DNA of 64,000 nucleotides from Frankia gtarii. GTDB lineage: Bacteria; Actinomycetota; Actinomycetes; Frankiales; Frankiaceae. The position numbers were made by a program, and so were the translations under genes. This document shows, one piece after another, positions 26,917 through 34,097 of the stretch (its first letter is position 1; the number at the start of each line of letters is the position of its first letter). The notes below the pieces were generated by a model. That model was given only the letters and a program-made list of their open reading frames with translations. It was not told where the DNA came from and searched no databases. The stretch lies in the NCBI RefSeq assembly GCF_025403375.1, contig NZ_JAMPTM010000004.1:1-64000 (forward strand), written 5' to 3'.

Positions 26917-27534
26917 TCACGTGTCCGCCTGCTCGAAAATTTCGGCGGCGGGCCCGGGGACGGCGTTCCCCCCGACATCGCTGCTCGCTCGATTCGTCAG
27001 GATCGCGCTCGCGATCACACCGAAGAGATGATCGGCGCGTGGCGCGAGCGAGGGTTGGTCGCCGAGCCACGCGAGCGCTCCGGCCAGCGCAAACAGGTCA
27101 GTGCCATCGATGTCGATCCGCGCCGTGCCCTCGGCCTGAGCGCGGTCGAGAAGCCGCGTGCCTGCCGCGCGCATCGTGACGCACGAAGCATGGAGTGCGG
27201 AGTTCGGGTCCGCGATGGCGGCCATCATCGACGCCACAACGCCGCGATAGGTGTGCGCGCACGCGACGAAGTCGCCTAGCCACGACACGAGAGCATCCTC
27301 GGGCGAGCCCGAGGTTTCGAGCTCGGCTGCCTGTGCCGTCAGCTCGTCGAAGCCTGTGCGGAGCAGGGCCTCGAGCAACACCTCTCGCGTCGGGAAGTGA
27401 CGGTACAGCGTGCCGAGCCCGACGCCAGCTCTGCGGGCGATGTCGCGCAGCGATGCGTCGGCGCCCTGCTCGGTTACGACGGCACGCGCGACGGCGAGTA
27501 GGTGGTCGTAGTTCTTCCTGGCGTCGGCTCGCAT
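26917..27534 (-). CDS. TetR family repressor of the adjacent oxidoreductase
   Basis: This 205-residue regulator has the TetR helix-turn-helix at about residues 8-50 (LAVARAVVTEQGADASLRDI then VGLGTLYRHFPTREVLLEAL). I start it at the ATG at 27534, which AAGGTAGGT precedes, rather than at a start 43 residues upstream that runs through the operator region. It is divergent from a quinone-oxidoreductase-like gene, with two identical palindromes in between. The pairing strongly suggests repression of that gene and autoregulation, relieved by an unknown small molecule. Codon use is slightly less GC-biased than in the VMAP genes. Confidence 0.9.
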   Translation of the reverse strand: MRADARKNYDHLLAVARAVVTEQGADASLRDIARRAGVGLGTLYRHFPTREVLLEALLRTGFDELTAQAAELETSGSPEDALVSWLGDFVACAHTYRGVVASMMAAIADPNSALHASCVTMRAAGTRLLDRAQAEGTARIDIDGTDLFALAGALAWLGDQPSLAPRADHLFGVIASAILTNRASSDVGGNAVPGPAAEIFEQADT

Positions 27535-27543
27535 ATACCTACC

Positions 27544-27572
27544 TTGACAATCGGAGCAGTGCTCCATATATT
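27544..27572 (+). promoter_or_regulatory. Promoter of the TetR-controlled oxidoreductase
   Basis: TTGACA (27544-27549), exactly 17 bp and TATATT (27567-27572) form a near-consensus sigma-70-type promoter, rare in this GC-rich window. It points toward the oxidoreductase gene at 27795. The first TetR operator lies in its spacer and the second just after the -10. Confidence 0.75.
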
Positions 27573-27586
27573 CGGAGCAGTGCTCC
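27553..27586. promoter_or_regulatory. Twin TetR operators
   Basis: The 13-bp palindrome GGAGCAGTGCTCC occurs at 27553-27565 and again, identical, at 27574-27586, a 21-bp centre-to-centre spacing (two helical turns). It is a typical TetR-family operator. The positions over the promoter spacer and start region predict full repression. Confidence 0.8.
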
Positions 27587-27794
27587 GCTAAGTGTAACCC
27601 GTCGAGCTGGCGACGGTACCGGTACCGGTACCGATCATGCTGGTCCGGCTCCTGTCGAAGCACGCCCGCGGCCCGGAGTCACGGTCCATCAGCCCGGCGG
27701 TGAGGCCGACCGCAACCTCGGCAGCGCTCGTGGTTGGTACAGGCCCTCGCGGCGCGCGTAGCGCTGGCGCCGTCCGCGACGAAAGGAGAAAGCG

Positions 27795-28805
27795 ATGCCG
27801 ACAAACACGATGAAGGCGATTCGACTGCACGAGTTCGGTGGTCCTGAAGTGCTGCGTTACGACGAGGTGCCGATTCCCGAGCCGAAGCCGGGTGAGGTAC
27901 TCGTTCGCGTTCACGCGGTTGGCGTCAATCCCCCCGACTGGTACCTGCGCGAAGGAATGCGTAACGTGCCTCCGGAGATGAGGCCGAAGTTGAGCTTGCC
28001 CGCCATTCCGGGGACGGACGTGTCGGGCGTCGTCGCGGCCGTCGCCGCGGATGTAGAGGGCTTCTCCGTCGGCGCCGAAGTTTTCGGCCTCCTTCGCTTT
28101 CCCGGCCTCGAGGGCAGTGCATATGCCGAGTACGTAACCGCGCCTGCGTCGGACCTCGCCCGCAAGCCGGCCCGCATCGATCACGTGCAGGCCGCAGGGG
28201 TGCCCATGGCAGGGCTCACCGCGTGGCAGTTCCTGATCGAGCTCGGACACGATCATCCGTCGCCCTTTCAGGCGACGCGGCATCGCCCGATGGCACTGAA
28301 CGCCGAGACGACGGTGCTCATCAATGGCGCCGCTGGCGGCGTGGGGCACTTCGCACTGCAGCTCACGAAGTGGAAGCGTGCGCGCGTCATCGCGGTCGCC
28401 TCGGGCACGCACGAGTCGTTCCTGCGCGAACTCGGCGCCGACGAGTTCATCGACTACACCAAGAGCCGTCCCGAGGAAGTCGCGCACAACATTGATCTCG
28501 TTCTCGATACCGTCGGCGGTCCCGCCAGTAGTCGTTTCCTGCGCACACTCAAGCGCGGCGGCGCGTTGTACCCGGTGTTCTTCGGCGACTACAACCCCGC
28601 GGAGACCGCGAAGCTAGGCGTCACGACCTCGGGTACCCAGGTGCGCTCGAACGGCCCGCAGCTCGCAGAACTCGGCCGCCTGCTCGATGCGGGCACGCTT
28701 CGCGTCGCCATAGACAGCATATTTCCGCTTGCGGATGCTCGGAGGGCGCACGAACGAGCCGCGCGTGGGCACATCCAAGGCAAGATCGTGCTCACGGTCG
28801 CGTGA
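27795..28805 (+). CDS. NADP-dependent quinone oxidoreductase-like protein
   Basis: This 336-residue medium-chain dehydrogenase/reductase begins MKAIRLHEFGGPEVLRYDEV after a short lead, as zinc-free quinone oxidoreductases do. The nucleotide-binding motif is VLINGAAGGVGHFALQL near residue 175. Catalytic zinc cysteines are absent. AAGGAG precedes the ATG. It is driven by the promoter at 27544-27572 and controlled by the divergent TetR gene. Enzymes of this type reduce quinones or enones and are often induced by electrophiles. TTG, ATT and CCT codons are commoner than in neighbours, consistent with a separately acquired pair. Confidence 0.88.
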   Translation: MPTNTMKAIRLHEFGGPEVLRYDEVPIPEPKPGEVLVRVHAVGVNPPDWYLREGMRNVPPEMRPKLSLPAIPGTDVSGVVAAVAADVEGFSVGAEVFGLLRFPGLEGSAYAEYVTAPASDLARKPARIDHVQAAGVPMAGLTAWQFLIELGHDHPSPFQATRHRPMALNAETTVLINGAAGGVGHFALQLTKWKRARVIAVASGTHESFLRELGADEFIDYTKSRPEEVAHNIDLVLDTVGGPASSRFLRTLKRGGALYPVFFGDYNPAETAKLGVTTSGTQVRSNGPQLAELGRLLDAGTLRVAIDSIFPLADARRAHERAARGHIQGKIVLTVA

Positions 28806-28937
28806 GGACGGGCCGTTCGTGGACAATATCGAGAGAAGACAGGTACACGTCCGTCGGCGGCGAGGACGCAAACGCGACAATCGATGCCGCCCGGGATGAT
28901 GGCATCCGTAGCCTCGATTACACAACCGGTTCACACC

Positions 28938-29083
28938 TCATAACTGGTCGTCGCCGAACCTGTGACAACCGTGGAAGTAGCGGATTCCGTGCGTGCGCTT
29001 GTATGTGGCCGGCGCCCGGTCCGGATGCGACAGCAGGTGAACGGCCGGTCGAGCTGGCCCCGCCGCACGAGTTGTTGCAGTAG
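28938..29083 (-). pseudogene. IS630-family transposase remnant
   Basis: The minus-strand frame reads HPDRAPATYKRTHGIRYFHG and then FGDDQL before a stop at 28938. It resembles the central segment of IS630 transposases, where an (A)TY-x-R-x-(H)G-(I/V)-R motif precedes the second catalytic region. Only about 45 residues remain and no terminal repeats are visible. It lies right against the 3' end of the HExxH gene, so the gene's last bases may have been reshaped by the insertion. Confidence 0.45.
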
Positions 29084-30961
29084 CTAGCTTGCGAGCCACG
29101 CGGCGAGGAGCACCGGGTCCGGCGCCGGGCGGCCGGCGTCGGCCACCCGGCGGGCGACCGCCCGCACGACCTCGGCATGGCGCAGCAGTGCCGTGCGGGC
29201 CGCGGCGTCCACCGTCCCGGGGGCCGGGTCCTGTCCGTACAGGCAGAGGGTGAGCCCCAGCCAGGCATCTCGCTGCGCGGGCGCGGCGCGGGCCCGCGCG
29301 GTGTGGATCCGCCGCGCTTCGTCGAAGCGGCCGGCGGCGAGCAGGACGTCGGCGGCGTCGGCGCCGTCGACCGCCGCCACGGCACGGTGCGGCTCGGCGA
29401 CGAACTGGGCGAAGGTCGCCGGGTCGGCCAGTCGGTAGCGCAGGAGCACGGCCCGGGTCTCCAGCCGAGCCGGATCCCGTGCCGGTTCGACGAGCGGGGG
29501 CCCGGCCGCCGGCAGGCTGGCGGCGGTGCCGGCGTGCCAGGCCGCAGCCAGTCGTTCGACGACCTCGGCGGCAGGGCGCAGGTGGTACAGCCGCCACCCT
29601 GTGCGGTGTTCGGTAGCCGCGAGGCCGGCGGCCCACTCGATCGGCGACGGCAACGGCTCGGCCGTCCACGGGGCCAGCCATCGGCCGATCCGGCTGACGA
29701 ACCACTTCCCGAGCGGGGTGAGGTCCGGGTTACCGCGCAGGCTCGCCACAGTCCCCGTCGTCTGGGCCCGCCACAGCGCGAACTCGAACTCGGCCAGCCG
29801 GCGCTCCCGCTTCGTCCCGGCTCGATGTCGATGCGCGCGCCAGAACCAGGTCACCCCCGCGAAGGCGTAGATGCCTTGTAACACCCCCGCCAGCGGACGA
29901 GGATCGTTGCGCCACGGGGCGTAGAGAAGACGGTCGGAGCCGGCCTCGTGCAGCCGGGCGAGGTGCATGACCGCGCCAAGCTTGCTGTGCTGGAACTCGT
30001 GGACGAGGACCGCGGCGAGCTGAGCCGGATCATCCGGCGCCGAGGCGAGCAGGGAGCCGAACGCGTCCGCGGAGGAGGCGCTGCGCAGGTTGAACCGCTC
30101 CGCATAGGGCAGTGGAGTGATCGCCCCGAGCACCCGCGCCATCGTCCGAGCCGCCTCGCCGTCGACGGCGACGAGCAGCCTCCAGGCCTGCGCCAGCAGT
30201 TCTCGCCAGTGCGCGGACTCCGCCGCTCCCAACGGCTGCGGCTCGGTCCGCCCGGCCAGCAACCGGTACGGGTCGAGGTCCTCCACGGTGACCGCGAGCG
30301 CCACGCCGCCCTCGATCACCCGGACGTGCCGGACGGGTCGCCAGGACCGTGCCTCGTCTGCGAGCGCTGTGGGCAGTGGCACGACCGCCTCGCCGAAGTC
30401 CACCTCAACCCGGCCGGGCAGTCCCGTGACCTGCGCGGTAGCCGCCTGGGCCAGGACGTTCGCGACCTTGGTGGCGGGGGCGGCGCCGGGCAGGCGGACC
30501 AGGCCCAGCGTCGGCAGGCTCACCGCGCCGTGCACCGCGGGTACCCGGATGCCGAACGCCAGCCCCGCCTGGGCGGCGGCCGACGCGGCAAGCGCGTGCA
30601 GGTAACCGACCTCCGCCCAGAGCGGCACGGCAGCCCCCGGCGGAGGTGGCCCGTCCGCCGTCGCCGCCCCGCGCAGGCGGCGGAGCACCGACCTCGCCCA
30701 GGTCCCGACATACGGGTAGGCGAGCACCCTGCGGGCGACCTCCGGGGCGGCGGTCTCCACCCGGACGAGGAGATCCCAGGCCTCGTCGACCTCCGCGAGG
30801 GGGGTATCCAACGCCGTGTCCCGCACCGTGTCCAGAACCGCCCGCAGGGCGACCAGACGCAGGCTGTACTCGGCGTCCACCAGGATCTGCATGAATTCCT
30901 CGGCGGCCATTTCCGACGTGACGGAACGCAGGAGATGAATGGGCAGAAGGTGCCTTTTCAC
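29084..30961 (-). CDS. HExxH-motif peptide-modifying enzyme (alpha-KG-HExxH beta-hydroxylase type)
   Basis: This 625-residue protein matches the HEXXH-motif domain found fused to, or encoded beside, FxsB-type radical SAM enzymes; stand-alone members are annotated as alpha-ketoglutarate-dependent peptide beta-hydroxylases. The start KRHLLPIHLLRSV is the family N-terminus, so I use the GTG at 30961 (GGGGGC upstream); an ATG at 30988 is the alternative. The metal motif is VLVHEFQHSKLGAV with His321, Glu322 and His325, followed by LLYAPWRNDPRPLAGVLQGI, also conserved. It lies about 125 bp after the precursor-like peptide gene on the same strand, its probable substrate. No radical SAM gene is near. 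The C-terminal 100 residues are Ala-rich. Confidence 0.78.
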   Translation of the reverse strand: MKRHLLPIHLLRSVTSEMAAEEFMQILVDAEYSLRLVALRAVLDTVRDTALDTPLAEVDEAWDLLVRVETAAPEVARRVLAYPYVGTWARSVLRRLRGAATADGPPPPGAAVPLWAEVGYLHALAASAAAQAGLAFGIRVPAVHGAVSLPTLGLVRLPGAAPATKVANVLAQAATAQVTGLPGRVEVDFGEAVVPLPTALADEARSWRPVRHVRVIEGGVALAVTVEDLDPYRLLAGRTEPQPLGAAESAHWRELLAQAWRLLVAVDGEAARTMARVLGAITPLPYAERFNLRSASSADAFGSLLASAPDDPAQLAAVLVHEFQHSKLGAVMHLARLHEAGSDRLLYAPWRNDPRPLAGVLQGIYAFAGVTWFWRAHRHRAGTKRERRLAEFEFALWRAQTTGTVASLRGNPDLTPLGKWFVSRIGRWLAPWTAEPLPSPIEWAAGLAATEHRTGWRLYHLRPAAEVVERLAAAWHAGTAASLPAAGPPLVEPARDPARLETRAVLLRYRLADPATFAQFVAEPHRAVAAVDGADAADVLLAAGRFDEARRIHTARARAAPAQRDAWLGLTLCLYGQDPAPGTVDAAARTALLRHAEVVRAVARRVADAGRPAPDPVLLAAWLAS

Positions 30962-31012
30962 GACGCCCCCGTCATGGGTTGGGCGCATCGACGCCGCCGG
31001 CCGGCGCTTCGC

Positions 31013-31040
31013 CTGCCGGCTGCCGGCTGCCGGCTGCCGC
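31013..31040. repeat. Four 7-bp tandem repeats between precursor and hydroxylase genes
   Basis: CTGCCGG occurs at 31013-31019, 31020-31026 and 31027-31033, with a variant at 31034-31040. It fills the leader of the HExxH gene. The unit GCCGGC is self-complementary, so the RNA could fold, but no clear terminator is formed. Confidence 0.8.
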
Positions 31041-31086
31041 CGACTTCAGTTTTTCGGCCCGCGGACCGCGCAGCCGAGGAATTAGC

Positions 31087-31278
31087 TCAGTCCTGCCGAT
31101 CGACCTTGTGCCCACCGTACGCTATCGGCTGTTCGCACTTCTCGACGAAGAATCGCACCATCCCGATGATGTCCGGATCGTTGCTCGACCGCAGCGCGTC
31201 GAGGCCGAGACCGTCCAGATCGACGAGCGGGGAGACGATCCCCTCGTCTCCGTCACCCGCGATGCCCTGCCGGGTCAC
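31087..31278 (-). CDS. Precursor-like peptide with FxsA-type leader
   Basis: This 63-residue peptide starts at a GTG (31278) behind GGAGG. Residues 15-45 (VSPLVDLDGLGLDALRSSND then IIGMVRFFVEKC) match the leader of FxSxx-COOH peptides, where a LVDL-x-x-L-x-L-x-x-L-x-x-x-DDP segment precedes a short core. The C-terminus is different: IAYGGHKVDRQD instead of a terminal FxSxx. It has one Cys, one His and three Asp in the last 18 residues. It lies upstream of the HExxH enzyme on the same strand. The likely role is substrate of that enzyme. Length and gene order support a RiPP precursor; modification and activity are unknown. Confidence 0.65.
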   Translation of the reverse strand: MTRQGIAGDGDEGIVSPLVDLDGLGLDALRSSNDPDIIGMVRFFVEKCEQPIAYGGHKVDRQD

Positions 31279-31306
31279 TCGACCTCCGTTTCACCGCGCG
31301 GCCCGG

Positions 31307-31336
31307 AGTATCCCGGCAGTCCAGCGCAGAACACAA
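31307..31336 (-). promoter_or_regulatory. Possible promoter of the precursor-like peptide gene
   Basis: On the minus strand TTGTGT (31336-31331) and GATACT (31312-31307) are 18 bp apart, about 30 bp upstream of the GTG start. The match to a -35/-10 pair is moderate. It would give the peptide and hydroxylase genes a promoter of their own, separate from the EAD-TIR gene. Confidence 0.35.
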
Positions 31337-31539
31337 CGCGATCCGATGGACATCGCGGAGACACCCGTCCGGGTGAATCCCCTGCGGTCTGCCAGTCTCG
31401 CATGTCGGGCTGCCATATGCCGCCGGCTCGAGTGCGCTACGGCTCTCCAGTGCAATCCGCGCAGGTCACGACGGGTAACATTTGACGCGTCCAGCCCCGC
31501 GCCGTGCACCGTTCTCCAGCCGCGGCCGCCCCGGCCACA

Positions 31540-32355
31540 TCATCCGGACGGCCGGGGAAAGGGCACCCCGGATGGCGCTTCGGCATTCCCGGCCGGGCGC
31601 CGGACGCCGCCCACCACGGCGAGCAGAGCCGACTTCGCCGCGGGCTCCGCCAGACCCCAGAGGTTCACCTCGGTGCGCAGGCCCGGGATACCCGGCGGGC
31701 GGACGGGTTCGATGAGGACCGGCACCAGGCGCAGGCTACCGTCGCCGTCGCCGTCGCCGTCCCGGCCGGCGGCGAGCCTCCACTCCTGCGCAGCCCGGGG
31801 CGAGCGCGGATAGGCGGACGACAGCAGCGCGAGCATCAGGCCGCCCTCGTCGAGAGCACGGCCCACCACGGCTGTCCAGTCGCGGCCGGGCATGTCGTCC
31901 CAGACAGCCGCGGTCACCGTCAGGCCGACGCCCTCGAGCACCGCCACGGTCCAGGCGGCCCAGGCGCGGTCCAACGCCGCGTCCGCGTGACTGACGAAGA
32001 TCTGCTTGAGGGCTGAGGGGGACTCGCCGGGCCCGGCGGCCGGGCGCCCGCGCGCCGGCAGCCACGTCCGGGCCTCGATGATCGCCGAGGCGGCGGGGTC
32101 GCCATCGACGAGCAGGCTCGCGTTGTCCAACCAGACCTGCAGCGGAACCGTACCGTCGGGCAGTTCGCCGGCCGAGTTCAGGCGCTGGAGATCGGCCAGG
32201 AGCTGGATGCGGGGCACCGCGTGCACGGGCATCAGGGCCACGAAGGCGGGCGGCAGCCCGTCGAGGAGCAACCGTCGTCGGTCGGGAAACCCGAAGCCTG
32301 CGCCCTCCGCGGCCCGGGCGAGCCGGAACAACTGACCATGGGAGAGATGGCCCAT
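31540..32355 (-). CDS. EAD-like + TIR domain protein
   Basis: This 271-residue protein has two domains. Residues 1-85 contain LLLDGLPPAFVALMPVHAVP, then LADLQRLNSAGELPDGTVPL and VWLDNASLL, which resembles an effector-associated domain seen at the N-terminus of bacterial conflict proteins. Residues about 118-265 form a TIR domain: KQIFVSHADAALDRAWAAW, VTAAVWDDMPGRDWTAVVG, LMLALLSSAYPRSPRAAQEW, RLVPVLIEPVRPPGIPGL. The Glu in QEW could be the NADase residue of catalytic TIRs. The TIR is of the kind found at the N-terminus of FxsT proteins. A (DG)4 insert near residue 222 is a codon-repeat expansion. It is about 260 bp upstream of the precursor gene on the same strand. Confidence 0.75.
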   Translation of the reverse strand: MGHLSHGQLFRLARAAEGAGFGFPDRRRLLLDGLPPAFVALMPVHAVPRIQLLADLQRLNSAGELPDGTVPLQVWLDNASLLVDGDPAASAIIEARTWLPARGRPAAGPGESPSALKQIFVSHADAALDRAWAAWTVAVLEGVGLTVTAAVWDDMPGRDWTAVVGRALDEGGLMLALLSSAYPRSPRAAQEWRLAAGRDGDGDGDGSLRLVPVLIEPVRPPGIPGLRTEVNLWGLAEPAAKSALLAVVGGVRRPAGNAEAPSGVPFPRPSG

Positions 32356-32378
32356 GCCGCAGGGTAACAACGGGATCG

Positions 32379-33062
32379 TCAGGGAGTTCGCCGCCCGCCG
32401 ATGTGCAGCTGCCCGTCCGCGGTGCGGTCCTCGTGGGGCTGCTGGGCATGCTGGGGCTGTGGGGCATGCCGGGAATGGCGGCGCGACCACAGCCACCGGC
32501 CGGTCTCGATGGCCACGGTGGCCGCCCCTGCCAGGCCGAACGCGAGCAGGAAGCCCTTCCACGGCGCGTCGGTGAAGGTGGACCCGCCCACGAAGCCGAG
32601 CAGCGCATTGTACCCGCTCCAGCCGACGGCACCGACCGCGGCCGCCGGCACGAACCGCCGGTAGTCGAAGTGGGTGGTGCCCGCCACCAGGGTGGTGGCG
32701 GTCCGGCCGCCCGGCACGAACCTGGCGGCGATGATCAGGATGACACCGCGGCGGTCGAGGGTGCGCCGCGCCCAGTCGAGCGTCCGCTCCCCGCGCGGCC
32801 CGCGGACGACCAGGCGGGCGACGCGTTCGCCGAACAGGCGCCCCAAGCCGTAGGCGAGGTTGTCGCCCGCGAATGCTCCGACGGCCCCGGCAACCATGAT
32901 CAGTATGAGGTTGAGGTCGCCGGAGCTCGCGAGCACCCCGCCGGTGATGACCATCGTCTCGCTGGGGACGACCGGCAGGACCGCGTCGAGCAGGCAGATC
33001 CCCCAGACCAGCAGGTAGGTCCACCAGGCACCGGACATGGCGTCCACGAGTTGATCGAACAC
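32379..33062 (-). CDS. DedA family membrane protein
   Basis: This protein of about 227 residues has DedA/SNARE-associated features: LLDAVLPVVPSETMVITGG near the start, GDNLAYGLGRLFGER, then ARFVPGGRTATTLVAGTTHF (the conserved F/Y-R-x(V/I)PG-x-R motif) and a final helix before a His/Gln-rich tail. DedA proteins are inner-membrane proteins linked to lipid flipping and proton-motive-force homeostasis. I use the GTG at 33062 (VFDQLVDAMSGAWWTYLLV); a GTG at 33101 would add 13 residues. It ends 23 bp from the EAD-TIR start, on the same strand, but has no clear functional tie to it. Confidence 0.85.
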   Translation of the reverse strand: MFDQLVDAMSGAWWTYLLVWGICLLDAVLPVVPSETMVITGGVLASSGDLNLILIMVAGAVGAFAGDNLAYGLGRLFGERVARLVVRGPRGERTLDWARRTLDRRGVILIIAARFVPGGRTATTLVAGTTHFDYRRFVPAAAVGAVGWSGYNALLGFVGGSTFTDAPWKGFLLAFGLAGAATVAIETGRWLWSRRHSRHAPQPQHAQQPHEDRTADGQLHIGGRRTP

Positions 33063-33119
33063 ACCACGGGTCGTTTCCCGCCGGAGCCGACACAACCGCA
33101 CGGGCGTCGACGGATCCGG

Positions 33120-33515
33120 TCACAGCAGCCCGGGGTGTCGGGAACGCTGTGCGTCGTGGCGGCGGTAGCGCAAGGTGGGAATGTCGAGCAGTATTCCGGT
33201 GGCGAGTGCGGAGCCGGCGATGAGGGTCGCGGTGTCGAGGACGTCGCCGTCGAGCACCGCCAGGATCAACTCCGGCCGAGCCAGGTCGGCCGCCGCCACC
33301 TGCATTCCCGCCGGCACCTGCACTCCCGCCGGCACGTCCGCCCGAGCCGGATCCGGCCTGCGAACACAGCCTCCTCGCGATCCACCGACTGATCCATCCT
33401 GCCGGTCCCGATCGCCCCCGCATCCGGCGTCATGCCCGGCCACCATCGCCGCCTGACGCGGCGCCGCCGGACATGACCACCAGCCGGGCCGGTCCTCGTC
33501 GCGCCCAGCCTCCAA
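33120..33515 (-). CDS. Hypothetical small protein or remnant
   Basis: An open frame of up to 131 residues ends with a coherent segment PELILAVLDGDVLDTATLIA then ALATGILLDIPTLRYRRH that looks like coding sequence with two short hydrophobic helices. The upstream part is low-complexity, including VPAGVQVPAGMQ encoded by 18-bp repeats at 33297-33350. I do not recognise the family. The real start may be an internal GTG near residue 60. It could be the decayed end of a membrane or oxidoreductase-like protein. Confidence 0.3.
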   Translation of the reverse strand: MEAGRDEDRPGWWSCPAAPRQAAMVAGHDAGCGGDRDRQDGSVGGSRGGCVRRPDPARADVPAGVQVPAGMQVAAADLARPELILAVLDGDVLDTATLIAGSALATGILLDIPTLRYRRHDAQRSRHPGLL

Positions 33516-33563
33516 GATGAAGTCCTATTCAGGTAAACCCGACACGCCGGATATCTTTGTCCG

Positions 33564-34022
33564 GTGGACACAGTCGAGTTCCGCATCGAATCCGCGGCGT
33601 TCCCGACCGGCACGGATACGGCCGTCGAGCCGTGGGTCAACGGAGTCCCCCTGCGGGATCTCGCCCGCGCAATCGAGCTTCCGTTCGCCGAAGCGGAGGG
33701 TTCACCGAATCTGGCGGGCGGCTACGCGGGTCTGAGCACCGACCGCGACGTGCGATGGCCGAGCCGTCATTTCCTCGGCGAACCGCGGATCTCGTGGTTC
33801 GGCGACGGCGATACCGTCCTGCTGGGCTGTCGCTGCGGAGACCCGGGTTGCTGGCCGCTGACCTCCAACATTGTGATAACCCCCGAGACGGTCGGGTGGT
33901 AGTATTTCCGAAACGGCCACCGATCATGGGATCTTTGTGCTCTCGGGCCGTTTCGCTTCGCCACCTCGGACTACCTGGCCGCCCTTGAGCGGACCAGCGA
34001 CGGGGCCGATTCGACCCGGTGA
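33564..34022 (+). pseudogene. Conserved actinobacterial protein interrupted by an in-frame TAG
   Basis: The GTG at 33564 opens a frame containing VEPWVNGVPLRDLARAIELP, SRHFLGEP and LLGCRCGDPGCWPLTSNIVI. This belongs to a family of roughly 150-residue actinobacterial proteins of unknown function with a Cys-rich C-x-CG-x-x-GCWPL motif. A TAG at 33900-33902 stops it after VGW. The same frame then continues YFRNGHRSWDLCALGPFRFA and DYLAALER to a TGA at 34020-34022, which fits the normal family C-terminus. It is therefore one nonsense codon in an otherwise intact gene: a recent mutation, a sequencing error, or readthrough. No frameshift is needed. Confidence 0.6.
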
Positions 34023-34097
34023 CGGAGTGGTGCTGCGCGGCCCGGGCCTCGACCCGCAGCACTGGTCCGCCGGGCCCGGCTCACTCCACTCACCGGG

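Noticed and set aside
28802-29083. 93-residue plus-strand frame after the oxidoreductase gene
   Set aside because: No homology and no conserved start; the IS630-like segment on the other strand explains part of the interval.
31041-31080. Terminator after the precursor-like peptide gene
   Set aside because: The GC-rich stem has its A/T tract on the wrong side for the minus-strand transcript, so it does not form a standard terminator.
31291-31509. 72-residue minus-strand frame upstream of the precursor-like peptide
   Set aside because: No family match, Arg-rich, no clear ribosome site; it more likely contains the promoter region of the peptide gene.
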